From: Hyphomonadaceae bacterium
GTDB taxonomy: Bacteria > Pseudomonadota > Alphaproteobacteria > Caulobacterales > Hyphomonadaceae
Assembly (NCBI GenBank): GCA_022760335.1
Contig: JALEGE010000066.1
Location: 1 to 42,601 of the forward strand
DNA: 42,601 nucleotides
Direction: 5' to 3'
The number at the start of each line of letters is the position of its first letter. The first letter of the stretch is position 1. Made by a program: the position numbers and the translations under genes. A model generated the notes under the pieces. The model searched no databases and had not been told where the DNA came from. It saw only the letters and a program-made list of their open reading frames with translations. Shown in pieces: positions 23,135 through 30,324 of the stretch.

Positions 23135-24258
23135 TCGCCCGATTCGTCACCCTCTCGGAAACCGCGCCAGCCTGGCTGCAAGCTGCATGGCCAGCGCTTG
23201 CCGCGCTTGTCGATGTCACCCTGGTCGGCGGCGGGCTATGGCTGGCTTCCTGGCTGGCCAAGCGCGCGATCAAGACGATCGGGCGTCTGCGCATGGGCAA
23301 GGAGGAAGTGTTTGAAGGCTCGGCCTGGGATCTTGGCGGTTCGCTGATCCAGTTCTTCGTCCTGCTGCTGGGTATTCCGCTGATCCTGTCGATTATCGGC
23401 CTGGATATCGGACCATTCCTGGAGCGCAATGCGGTCGGCATGGTCGGCGCATTCCTGATCCTGGGCGCGGGCATCGCCCTGGCGCGTTGGTTATCAGTTT
23501 CAATCCGCAGCTTTGGCGAACGCGCGCGGCGCAACCAGAACACGGACGAGACCCTGTTCCACTTCGCCGCCTCCCTGGGGCGTTATGTTGTAATCGCGCT
23601 CTCAGCCATCTTCGCGCTGCAGATGGTCGGCTTCCAACCGGGAACACTGATTGCCGTGGTCGGCGCGGCGGGTTTGGCCATCGCGCTCGCCCTTCAGGAC
23701 ACGCTGCGCGCTGTGGCAGCTGGCGTTCTACTGGCCGTGTTCCGGCCTTTCCGGATCGGCGACTGGGTGCTGATTGCCAATGCAGAGGGCGAGGTCGCCG
23801 ATATCACGCCCTTTCACACCACGATCATTCCGGTCGACAATCGCGCTGTCGTCATTCCCAATGACAAAGCCTGGTCAGAAGCCATTACGAATTATTCGCG
23901 CTATTCCGAACGACGGCTGAATCTGTTTTTTGATGTCTCCTATGAAGACGATCTGGAGCGCGCCCTGGTGGTTTTGCGCGAGACGATCGCCGCGCTGCCG
24001 CGTTGCCGGCGCAGCCAGGATGTCTGGGTCGGTGTGCATGAGATGACGGCAAATTCCGTCACCCTGCGCGTGCGCCCCTGGGTAGGACGCCAGGAGGTAC
24101 TGGATTTCCGCTCTGACTGCATCATGGCGGTCAAGACCGCTTTCGAGGCCGCGGGCATCACCATTCCGTTGCCCCAGCAGGTCGAGTATACCCGCCCCTA
24201 TGCCGAGATCGATGTCCGCAAGGCATCACCGCAACTGGAAGACGATCCCGTCTCCTGA
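23131..24258 (+). CDS. MscS-family mechanosensitive channel (longer form)
   Basis: The 375-residue protein has an N-terminal membrane region of about four helices and an MscS pore and beta domain. The pore helix contains 'VVGAAGLAIALALQDTLRAVAAG' (about 187-209), and the beta domain starts with 'FRPFRIGDWVLI'. MscS channels open under membrane tension and release solutes in hypo-osmotic shock. The start is the ATG at 23131, which overlaps the previous stop by four bases. An open frame reaches back to 22942, but that part lies inside the upstream gene. A shorter MscS follows 58 bp downstream on the same strand. Confidence 0.9.
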   Translation: MIARFVTLSETAPAWLQAAWPALAALVDVTLVGGGLWLASWLAKRAIKTIGRLRMGKEEVFEGSAWDLGGSLIQFFVLLLGIPLILSIIGLDIGPFLERNAVGMVGAFLILGAGIALARWLSVSIRSFGERARRNQNTDETLFHFAASLGRYVVIALSAIFALQMVGFQPGTLIAVVGAAGLAIALALQDTLRAVAAGVLLAVFRPFRIGDWVLIANAEGEVADITPFHTTIIPVDNRAVVIPNDKAWSEAITNYSRYSERRLNLFFDVSYEDDLERALVVLRETIAALPRCRRSQDVWVGVHEMTANSVTLRVRPWVGRQEVLDFRSDCIMAVKTAFEAAGITIPLPQQVEYTRPYAEIDVRKASPQLEDDPVS

Positions 24259-24316
24259 CAAGAAAGCGTTATCGCCTCGCACTACAAAGGCACCAGCAAC
24301 CCAACGGAGCCAAACC

Positions 24317-25198
24317 ATGCACGAGATCTTACTTGCCGCCACCACTGCGCCCGGCTCTGCCGAGGCCGTGAATATTCTCGATCCTGTCGCGATGTGGGAA
24401 AGGTATCAGCCCGCCCTGCTCGGCTGGGGCTTCAAGGCGCTGGGCGCGCTTGTACTGATCCTGGTCGGCCTGCGCGTGGCGGGATGGCTTGCCGGCATGG
24501 TGCGTAGCCAAGCTCTGAAATATGAATCGATTGACGACACGCTGGGCAATTTCTTCGCCTCTATCGTGCGCTGGGCGATCACTGCCGCTGTGTTCATCGC
24601 CGCGCTGCAGGTGTTCGGTGTTCAGGCGACCAGCTTTGTCGCCATTCTCGGCGCGCTGACGCTGGCCATTGGCCTGTCGATGCAAGGCGCGCTGGGCAAT
24701 ATTGCATCCGGCGTGATGATCATCTTCTTCCGCCCCTACAAGCTGGGCGATTATATCGAGGCGGCAGGCGTGGCCGGCACGGTGAAGGATATCAACCTCT
24801 TCCAGACCGTGCTCGCCACCGTCGATAATGTGAAGATCATGGTGCCCAACAGCCAGGCCATTGATGGCGTGATCAAGAATTATTCCGGCTACACCACGCG
24901 CCGCGTCGATATCACTTTCGGCATTGATTATGACGATGATGCCGACAAGGCGATCACCATCCTCAAGGGCCTGATCGAGGCCGACACCCGGATCAAGAGC
25001 ACGCCGGAGCCCTTCATTCGTCTCACCAATCTCGGCAATAGCTCGGTGGACATCACCACACGCAGCTGGGTCGAAGCGGCAGATTACTGGGATGTGAAAT
25101 TCGACCTGACCAAACAGGCCAAGGAGGCCTTTGATGCTCAGGGTATCTCGATCCCCTATCCGCACACCACAATGGTGCAGAAAGTGGCTGCACAGTAA
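24317..25198 (+). CDS. mscS: MscS-type small mechanosensitive channel
   Basis: The 293-residue product has the size and order of Escherichia coli MscS (286 residues). It has three N-terminal membrane helices, a glycine/alanine-rich pore helix 'LTLAIGLSMQGALGNIASG', the beta domain start 'FFRPYKLGDYIE', the conserved 'VPNSQ' and a C-terminal alpha/beta domain. GGAG lies seven bases before the ATG at 24317. The open frame extends back to 24200, but that would overlap the previous gene and lacks a ribosome site. It probably forms an operon with the TspO-like and longer MscS genes, an osmotic-shock cluster. Confidence 0.93.
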   Translation: MHEILLAATTAPGSAEAVNILDPVAMWERYQPALLGWGFKALGALVLILVGLRVAGWLAGMVRSQALKYESIDDTLGNFFASIVRWAITAAVFIAALQVFGVQATSFVAILGALTLAIGLSMQGALGNIASGVMIIFFRPYKLGDYIEAAGVAGTVKDINLFQTVLATVDNVKIMVPNSQAIDGVIKNYSGYTTRRVDITFGIDYDDDADKAITILKGLIEADTRIKSTPEPFIRLTNLGNSSVDITTRSWVEAADYWDVKFDLTKQAKEAFDAQGISIPYPHTTMVQKVAAQ

Positions 25199-25227
25199 TT
25201 TGCGTCGTCTGGGCGGGGTCTGGTCTT

Positions 25228-25707
25228 ATGTCTGATGAAGATCCCGCTCCAGACAAGGCAAGTACAGTGCCCCAGACCGCATTAGAACCGACACAGCAGG
25301 CGCCCGCACCGGCGCCTGTCGCCCGCCCGGATCCACCGCCGCCAACCGCACCGCAAGCGAAGCGGAAGATACCGGATCTTGAGATCGACCCTGGCCCAGC
25401 AAGGCGCGGCAAGGAAAAACCAGCAAAACGCCCTCTGCTGTGGCGGATTTTCGGTGTCTCTATCTGGGGCGTGATCAAGCTGCTCATTGTCTGCATCCTG
25501 ATCGGGTCTGTCTTGATGCTGGTGGAAGAAACCCAGCGCGCAACGCAGGAAAATCTCGCCAATGCCACGGCAGACGCGGCGCGCCAGCTCTGGGCCGGCA
25601 CAGTCTGGGCGGTGAAGAATTTTTGGCAGCCGGCCCTTTATGGCGCGGGCGTGGTCCTGCCGGTCTGGACGCTGTGGCGGATCGTATCGCTGCCTTTCCG
25701 GAAATAG
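25228..25707 (+). CDS. Proline-rich membrane protein, DUF6460-like
   Basis: The 159-residue protein starts with a disordered Pro/Ala-rich, charged cytoplasmic region (1-70). A membrane segment follows ('WGVIKLLIVCILIGSVLML', about 82-100), and a second is near the end ('ALYGAGVVLPVWTLWRIV', about 136-153). The two-helix C-terminal half resembles the alphaproteobacterial DUF6460 family as I remember it; this needs a profile search. It starts 29 bp after mscS and is probably in the same transcript. No function is known to me. Confidence 0.75.
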   Translation: MSDEDPAPDKASTVPQTALEPTQQAPAPAPVARPDPPPPTAPQAKRKIPDLEIDPGPARRGKEKPAKRPLLWRIFGVSIWGVIKLLIVCILIGSVLMLVEETQRATQENLANATADAARQLWAGTVWAVKNFWQPALYGAGVVLPVWTLWRIVSLPFRK

Positions 25708-25754
25708 AGGTCCCGCCCAATTCTGGCCGCGATCAGGCGGGATAGATTGCGGCC

Positions 25755-26222
25755 ATGTCATATCTTCTCAAATCCGCCCTGCTTGGCGCGCTCGCACTGT
25801 TGCTCGCCGCCCTGCCCGCCCTCGCCTGCAGCTGCATGCGGGCCGAAAGCGCCGCCGCACAGGCCGAGACCGCCGATATTGTCTTTATTGGACGGGTGAT
25901 CGATTCCGGGCCAGTAGGCGATCCGCGTGGTTGGTGGAAACAGGTCAGTGACTGGGCCACGGGGCGCCCGGCACCGAGGATGATTGAAGACATCACCACC
26001 TTTCAGGTGGATGAGGCGCTGAAAGGCGCGCCTGGGCGCAATGTGCCCATCCGGCATGTCAACGGGAACCATAGCGCCACTTGCGGGGTCAGCTTCCCGC
26101 GCGGCGAGGCGGTGCTGATCCTGGCCTATCGCCAGCATGATGGCAGCGGCTATGCCACCTCGCTCTGCTCCATGCCGCAATTCCCGGTCGAGGAGTTCCG
26201 CGCCGCCCTCACTGGGGAATAG
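25755..26222 (+). CDS. Secreted NTR/TIMP-like protein
   Basis: The 155-residue protein has a signal peptide ending in 'LPALA' before 'CSCM', so the mature chain starts with Cys-Ser-Cys. Later come 'ADIVFIGRVIDS' and 'ATCGVSFPRGEAVLILAY', with a final 'SLCSMPQF'. This cysteine layout and the beta-rich body resemble bacterial netrin-like/TIMP-fold proteins, with disulfides formed in the periplasm or outside. The role is unknown. It follows the DUF6460-like gene by 47 bp. A lipoprotein reading with the first Cys lipidated is possible but less likely. Confidence 0.78.
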   Translation: MSYLLKSALLGALALLLAALPALACSCMRAESAAAQAETADIVFIGRVIDSGPVGDPRGWWKQVSDWATGRPAPRMIEDITTFQVDEALKGAPGRNVPIRHVNGNHSATCGVSFPRGEAVLILAYRQHDGSGYATSLCSMPQFPVEEFRAALTGE

Positions 26223-26324
26223 GATTTCACAGCCATTAACCCCGGCATTCAATGGCCGCGCCCCGGCCACGCTGCCGCCTGATTTGGTGTGTTGTCTCCG
26301 CGCCCATAGCAAGGAGGACTGATC

Positions 26325-26861
26325 ATGAATCTGTTCCAGACCAGAACCGGCATTCTCGCAGCCTGCGTCCTGACGGCGGCGGCTTGTGCAACTGGCCCCG
26401 ACTATGGCCCGGCGCGCAGTTCCGGTGGTGAGGGTTACAGCTCTCAGCAGATCGAAGCCAATCGATATCGCGTCAGCTATACGGGCGATCTGAATGACAG
26501 CGCCCAGGATGTGCGCGACCGCGCCCTCTTGCGGGCCGCCGAGCTGACTCTCGAAAATGGCGGAGACTGGTTTGAAATCACCAGCGCCAGCACGAATGAG
26601 GACACCGAGACACGCACGCGTTTCGAAGATCGCGGCTTTGAGACCGAATCCCGGATCGTGCGCGATTGCGGCCTCCTGGGCTGTACGTCCACGGTTCGCC
26701 CCGTGACGACCTATGGCGGCGTGGACCAGGTTGAGGAAACTTCAACCGTGTACGACCATTCCATGGAGATTCTGATCCATTCCGGCCTGAAACCGCTGGA
26801 CAATCCGAATGCCTATGAGGCGGCGCAAACCGCAGTCAATCTGCGTGCATCCTTGGACTGA
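26325..26861 (+). CDS. CC0125/CC1285-family lipoprotein
   Basis: The 178-residue protein has a lipoprotein signal with 'TAAAC' before 'ATGPDYGP', and its body contains 'QQIEANRYRVSYTG' and 'RALLRAAELTLENGGDWFEI'. This matches the small Caulobacter-type lipoprotein family called CC0125/CC1285 in annotation, here with an extra cysteine pair ('DCGLLGC'). It should be anchored in the envelope; its function is not known. AAGGAGG lies seven bases before the ATG, a strong site. A hairpin follows the stop. Confidence 0.88.
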   Translation: MNLFQTRTGILAACVLTAAACATGPDYGPARSSGGEGYSSQQIEANRYRVSYTGDLNDSAQDVRDRALLRAAELTLENGGDWFEITSASTNEDTETRTRFEDRGFETESRIVRDCGLLGCTSTVRPVTTYGGVDQVEETSTVYDHSMEILIHSGLKPLDNPNAYEAAQTAVNLRASLD

Positions 26862-26883
26862 ATGCCCTCAGCAGCCAAGGGGC

Positions 26884-26913
26884 AACTCATCCCCCATACC
26901 GGAGGGATGAGTT
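26884..26913 (+). terminator. Terminator hairpin after the lipoprotein gene
   Basis: AACTCATCCC at 26884-26893 pairs perfectly with GGGATGAGTT at 26904-26913 over a ten-base loop, 22 bp after the stop. Only a short TTTG follows. Confidence 0.6.
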
Positions 26914-26984
26914 TGCACAGTTCTGCCTCACGTCTCGAAAATTCAGGAAAGCCTTCCACCACGCACGACAAGCGCGGGAAGATC

Positions 26985-27013
26985 TTGCAAATCCTGTGGG
27001 CGCACCTTGATAA
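26985..27013 (+). promoter_or_regulatory. Possible sigma-70 promoter of the 58-aa ORF
   Basis: TTGCAA at 26985-26990 and TGATAA at 27008-27013 are separated by 17 bases, about 28 bases before the small ORF. The match is moderate. Confidence 0.35.
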
Positions 27014-27040
27014 AATAGCCTGATTTATCAGATCTCTATT

Positions 27041-27217
27041 ATGCGTCTTACATCATATCCCGAAGAAAAGTTTGCCCATAAGTCTCAGCCCGCCAAGGCA
27101 GATGATATTCGTCAAGGTGAAACGCGTCCTATGGCGCGCCACACTCTCATGAACTCACTGCTGCTCGGCGGACTTGTCCTTACACTGATCGCTTTGATCG
27201 CAGTTGTCGCCAGTTAG
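27041..27217 (+). CDS. Possible 58-residue single-pass membrane protein
   Basis: An ATG frame encodes a charged N-terminal half ending in 'MARHTLMNSLL' and a C-terminal hydrophobic segment of about 20 residues (LLLGGLVLTLIALIAVVAS). A second ATG at 27131 would give a 28-residue membrane peptide. The stop overlaps the convergent flavoenzyme stop by four bases. No good ribosome site is visible, but a promoter-like pair lies upstream, and the hydrophobic end looks designed rather than random. I do not recognise a family. Confidence 0.4.
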   Translation: MRLTSYPEEKFAHKSQPAKADDIRQGETRPMARHTLMNSLLLGGLVLTLIALIAVVAS

Positions 27218-28203
27218 ACAGACACTTTCGCATCAAGCATTCCCATCATGCGCGCGGAGATAATTTCCTCCGCCTGCGTCATGATGCGATCGATGAGCTC
27301 CTTGCAGGTCGGAACGTCATAGATCAAGCCGGCGACCATGCCACAACTCCAGGCGCCGGCATCCATGTAACCTTCCTGCATGATTTTAGGATAGACACCG
27401 GCCACCTCGGGCAGGATGTCCTGGATGGTCAGCTTGTCGCCCAGCGCGGCTTCCTTCTCCAGAAGCCGTTCCACCCCGGCATTGTTCATCACCCGCTCGG
27501 TGTTGCGCAGCGGGCGCATGACGAGGCGTGTATCCAGCTCGCTGGCCGCGACAATGGCCTGTTTCACATTCTCATGGACCGGCGCTTCCTTGGTGGCGAT
27601 GAAGCGGGTGCCCATATTCATGCCCTCCGCGCCCATGGCGATTGCCGCGACCAGTGAACGGCCATCGGCCATACCACCAGAGCTGACGAACGGAATTTCC
27701 AGCTCATCGGCCGCGCGTGGCAAAAGGATGAAATTCGGCACATCATCCTCGCCCGGATGCCCGCCGCACTCGAAACCATCCACGCTAACAGCGTCGCAAC
27801 CGATCGCTTGAGCCTTCAGTGAATGGCGCACCGAGGTGCATTTGTGGATCACCTTGATGCCAGCATCCTTGAGCGCGGGCAGCACCTGTTCCGGGTTGCG
27901 CCCGGCGGTTTCCACCACTTTCACCCCACCCTCGATCACCGCCTTCACAATTGCGGGATAGTCTGGCGGAGTGAGGCTCGGCAGGAAGGTGATGTTCACG
28001 CCGAAAGGCTTGTCAGTCATGTCCTTGCAGCGCGCGATCTCATTGGCGAGATCGGCCGGGGTCTTCTGCGTGAGCGCCGTGATGATGCCGAGCCCGCCGG
28101 CATTGGACACAGCTGCGGCCATCTCGGCAAAGCCGACATAGTGCATGCCACCCTGGATAATTGGATGCTGAATACCGAACATTTCGGTGATCTTGGTCTT
28201 CAT
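27214..28203 (-). CDS. Nitronate monooxygenase-like FMN enzyme (2-nitropropane dioxygenase family)
   Basis: The 329-residue protein is a TIM-barrel flavoenzyme. It has the early 'HPIIQGGMHYVG', the phosphate-binding 'VSSGGMADGRSLVAAIAMGAEG' region (about 188-209) and 'GFECGGHPGEDD', where the His is the usual catalytic or flavin-side residue. Family members oxidise alkyl nitronates or act as NAD(P)H:quinone or enoyl reductases, so the exact substrate is open. The ATG at 28203 follows GGGAGG by six to seven bases, and I prefer it to a start 19 codons upstream. The gene stands alone, converging on the 58-aa ORF. Confidence 0.9.
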   Translation of the reverse strand: MKTKITEMFGIQHPIIQGGMHYVGFAEMAAAVSNAGGLGIITALTQKTPADLANEIARCKDMTDKPFGVNITFLPSLTPPDYPAIVKAVIEGGVKVVETAGRNPEQVLPALKDAGIKVIHKCTSVRHSLKAQAIGCDAVSVDGFECGGHPGEDDVPNFILLPRAADELEIPFVSSGGMADGRSLVAAIAMGAEGMNMGTRFIATKEAPVHENVKQAIVAASELDTRLVMRPLRNTERVMNNAGVERLLEKEAALGDKLTIQDILPEVAGVYPKIMQEGYMDAGAWSCGMVAGLIYDVPTCKELIDRIMTQAEEIISARMMGMLDAKVSV

Positions 28204-28420
28204 GGCGTGCCTCCCATGCTGCACATGCTTTTGGCGCGACAGTGCCGGGCCAAGCCGCATTGGGCAAGCCTGACCATAGGGTAAGAGGCATCCGTCGCGA
28301 GACCTTTCATGAAGGTAAAGGAAGCACGTGGATTCTGCAGGCCATGTATCACAAAGCCCTATCCTATTTGCGCTAGATGACTGGCTTGAGGTTTGAGTGC
28401 TTTGGGGGCAGGAGCCAGGA

Positions 28421-29662
28421 TTGGACGTCGACTTTCAACTTCTAAGTCCGTTGGTCTTTACGATCTTCGCGGTCGGTTTTTTCAGCATACACATGCTGAG
28501 GCCGAACCGGGCTGCCTTCATGTTTGCCATCTCCTATCTCGTTGGTGCATTGGCTTTCATTTCCGATATTTTTCTAAGTGAGAGCGCCCTGATCAGCATG
28601 CGCACGATGGTCACCGCACTCTATGCGGCCACTGCCATCGTGTTTTCCAGCGGGTTGTGGATCTATTATCGCAAGTGCGCACCCTGGCGCATGATGTTTG
28701 CCATTCTGATCATCCATGTCGCGCTGTATGCTTGGCTGTTGCATGTCGAGTTCTACTGGATGCGGTCCTTCAGTGCGAATTTTGGCTGCGCAATCCTGTT
28801 TTCAGCCGGCCTTCTGGCGTTCCGGGGCAATCTGAACCGTATCGTGGACACGGCGATGTTCCTGATCCACCTGGCCAATTGCACCTTGTGCTTTGTGCGT
28901 CCGATTGTGCTGACCCAGATGGTTGATGGCGCGCCGACCAATGCCAATCACAGCGAAGAACTCTTTGTTCTCACCCTGCACTTCTTTGTCGCCACCGGCG
29001 CGGTGGTAACGGCCATGGGCCTGCTGATCATGATCAGCAAAGATGTGTTCGAGGAGTTGCAGAACCATTCCATGACGGACCCACTGACCAGCTTGCTGAA
29101 CCGCCGTGGTTTCGACTTGCGGGTTGAAGAGATGATCGACCGCGCGGGAGCGGCCCCAGTTTGTGCGATCATTGGCGATATCGATCATTTCAAGGCGGTG
29201 AATGACACGTTCGGCCATGCCAAGGGCGATGAGGTGATCGCCCGGGTCGGTCGCATGTTCGGCCAACTCACCAATCATGAACGCTTCAGCGCGCGGTTTG
29301 GTGGTGAGGAATTTGTCTTTCTCGGGCGTGGGCTCACCTTGAAGCAAGCAACAGCCCTGGCCGAAGAGTTGCGCGCTGAAATCGAGAATCTGAATGTCAT
29401 GGCTGGCGATGACATTGTTCGCTGTACGGCCAGTTTTGGGGTTGCCCTGCGACTGCCTGGAGAATCCCCATCGAGCCTTCTGGCTCGCGCTGATGCCGCG
29501 CTATATCTCTCCAAACAAGCAGGCCGCAACCGGGTCTACAGCGAAACTGACACCTCGGTATCGTGGCTGCGTGAAACCCACTCCATCATGAAACGCGTCT
29601 CGACGCGGTGCAGCGACGCGATGGACCTGAACACCCTGCTCAACACCCCACAAGCGCGTTGA
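28421..29662 (+). CDS. Membrane-anchored diguanylate cyclase (GGEEF) without inhibitory site
   Basis: From the TTG at 28421 the protein has 413 residues. About six to seven hydrophobic helices fill residues 1-210, without a recognised sensor-domain name. A GGDEF domain follows from 'DPLTSLLNRRGFD' with the active site 'GGEEF'. It makes cyclic di-GMP from two GTP. The five-residue-upstream RxxD inhibitory site is absent (NHER instead), so product feedback is unlikely. AGGAG lies six bases before the TTG, while a GTG eight codons earlier (28397) has no such site. 'GD' to 'GG' is 23 residues, the usual spacing. Its stop is 19 bp from the mdaB stop. Confidence 0.92.
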   Translation: MDVDFQLLSPLVFTIFAVGFFSIHMLRPNRAAFMFAISYLVGALAFISDIFLSESALISMRTMVTALYAATAIVFSSGLWIYYRKCAPWRMMFAILIIHVALYAWLLHVEFYWMRSFSANFGCAILFSAGLLAFRGNLNRIVDTAMFLIHLANCTLCFVRPIVLTQMVDGAPTNANHSEELFVLTLHFFVATGAVVTAMGLLIMISKDVFEELQNHSMTDPLTSLLNRRGFDLRVEEMIDRAGAAPVCAIIGDIDHFKAVNDTFGHAKGDEVIARVGRMFGQLTNHERFSARFGGEEFVFLGRGLTLKQATALAEELRAEIENLNVMAGDDIVRCTASFGVALRLPGESPSSLLARADAALYLSKQAGRNRVYSETDTSVSWLRETHSIMKRVSTRCSDAMDLNTLLNTPQAR

Positions 29663-29681
29663 CATCCCTTAAACTAATGGA

Positions 29682-30272
29682 TCAGCCTGCAGGAAACACA
29701 GTTTTCAAATGAGCCTCGAACCGTGCCAGGTCTTCGGTAATGGTGGGCGCCTTCTTCACATCATGCATGGCAAATGTCGGTAGGGCCTGCATGCCGAAGA
29801 ATTTGAAATTCAGATGCACGGGCGTCAAAAGGTCATCCAGGGTGCGTCCGGCGAAGAAGGTCTGGTCAGGGTCACCGAAGGCCGAGACCGGGGCGTTGAG
29901 AGTGACCGACAGCATGTAGCGCGTCTCGACCAGTGCACCGCCAGAGCCATATTGGCGCGAGGGGTCACTTCGCGTGCGTCCATCGCCCCTGGCCATGCGG
30001 CCATCCATGCCGGCGGTGTAGACATCATCGAGATATTTCTTGAGCCTCCAGGGCAGCCCCATGGAGTTGAGCGGAAACTGGAACACGACGGCATCGGCCC
30101 ACAGATGGTGGTCGATTTCCGTATCATTGTCCCAGTCAGCGGTGACGTCGCTCTGGCGCAAGCCAAACCCGGCTTGACGAAAATACGCAGCAGCCTGTTC
30201 GACAAGACTTTTGTTGAGCGTGCCAGGCGAGGTTGGATAGGGCTGGTGGCCCTTGATGAGCAGGATATTCAT
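29682..30272 (-). CDS. mdaB: NAD(P)H:quinone oxidoreductase, MdaB-like flavodoxin-fold protein
   Basis: The 196-residue protein has the flavodoxin-like fold of MdaB/NQO enzymes. 'MNILLIKGHQPY' is the FMN/FAD phosphate loop. 'FPLNSMGLPWRLKKYLDDVY' and 'DGRTRSDPSRQYGSGG' match MdaB closely, and 'FFGMQALPTFAMHDV' ends the fold. MdaB reduces quinones by two electrons and protects against oxidative stress. It starts 52 bp after the cckA stop on the same strand and may be co-transcribed. The length agrees with E. coli MdaB (193). Confidence 0.93.
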   Translation of the reverse strand: MNILLIKGHQPYPTSPGTLNKSLVEQAAAYFRQAGFGLRQSDVTADWDNDTEIDHHLWADAVVFQFPLNSMGLPWRLKKYLDDVYTAGMDGRMARGDGRTRSDPSRQYGSGGALVETRYMLSVTLNAPVSAFGDPDQTFFAGRTLDDLLTPVHLNFKFFGMQALPTFAMHDVKKAPTITEDLARFEAHLKTVFPAG

Positions 30273-30324
30273 CCCGACACCATCCTGCCTGTTGCCGCGC
30301 TATACAAGCCAGAGACCGGAGAGA

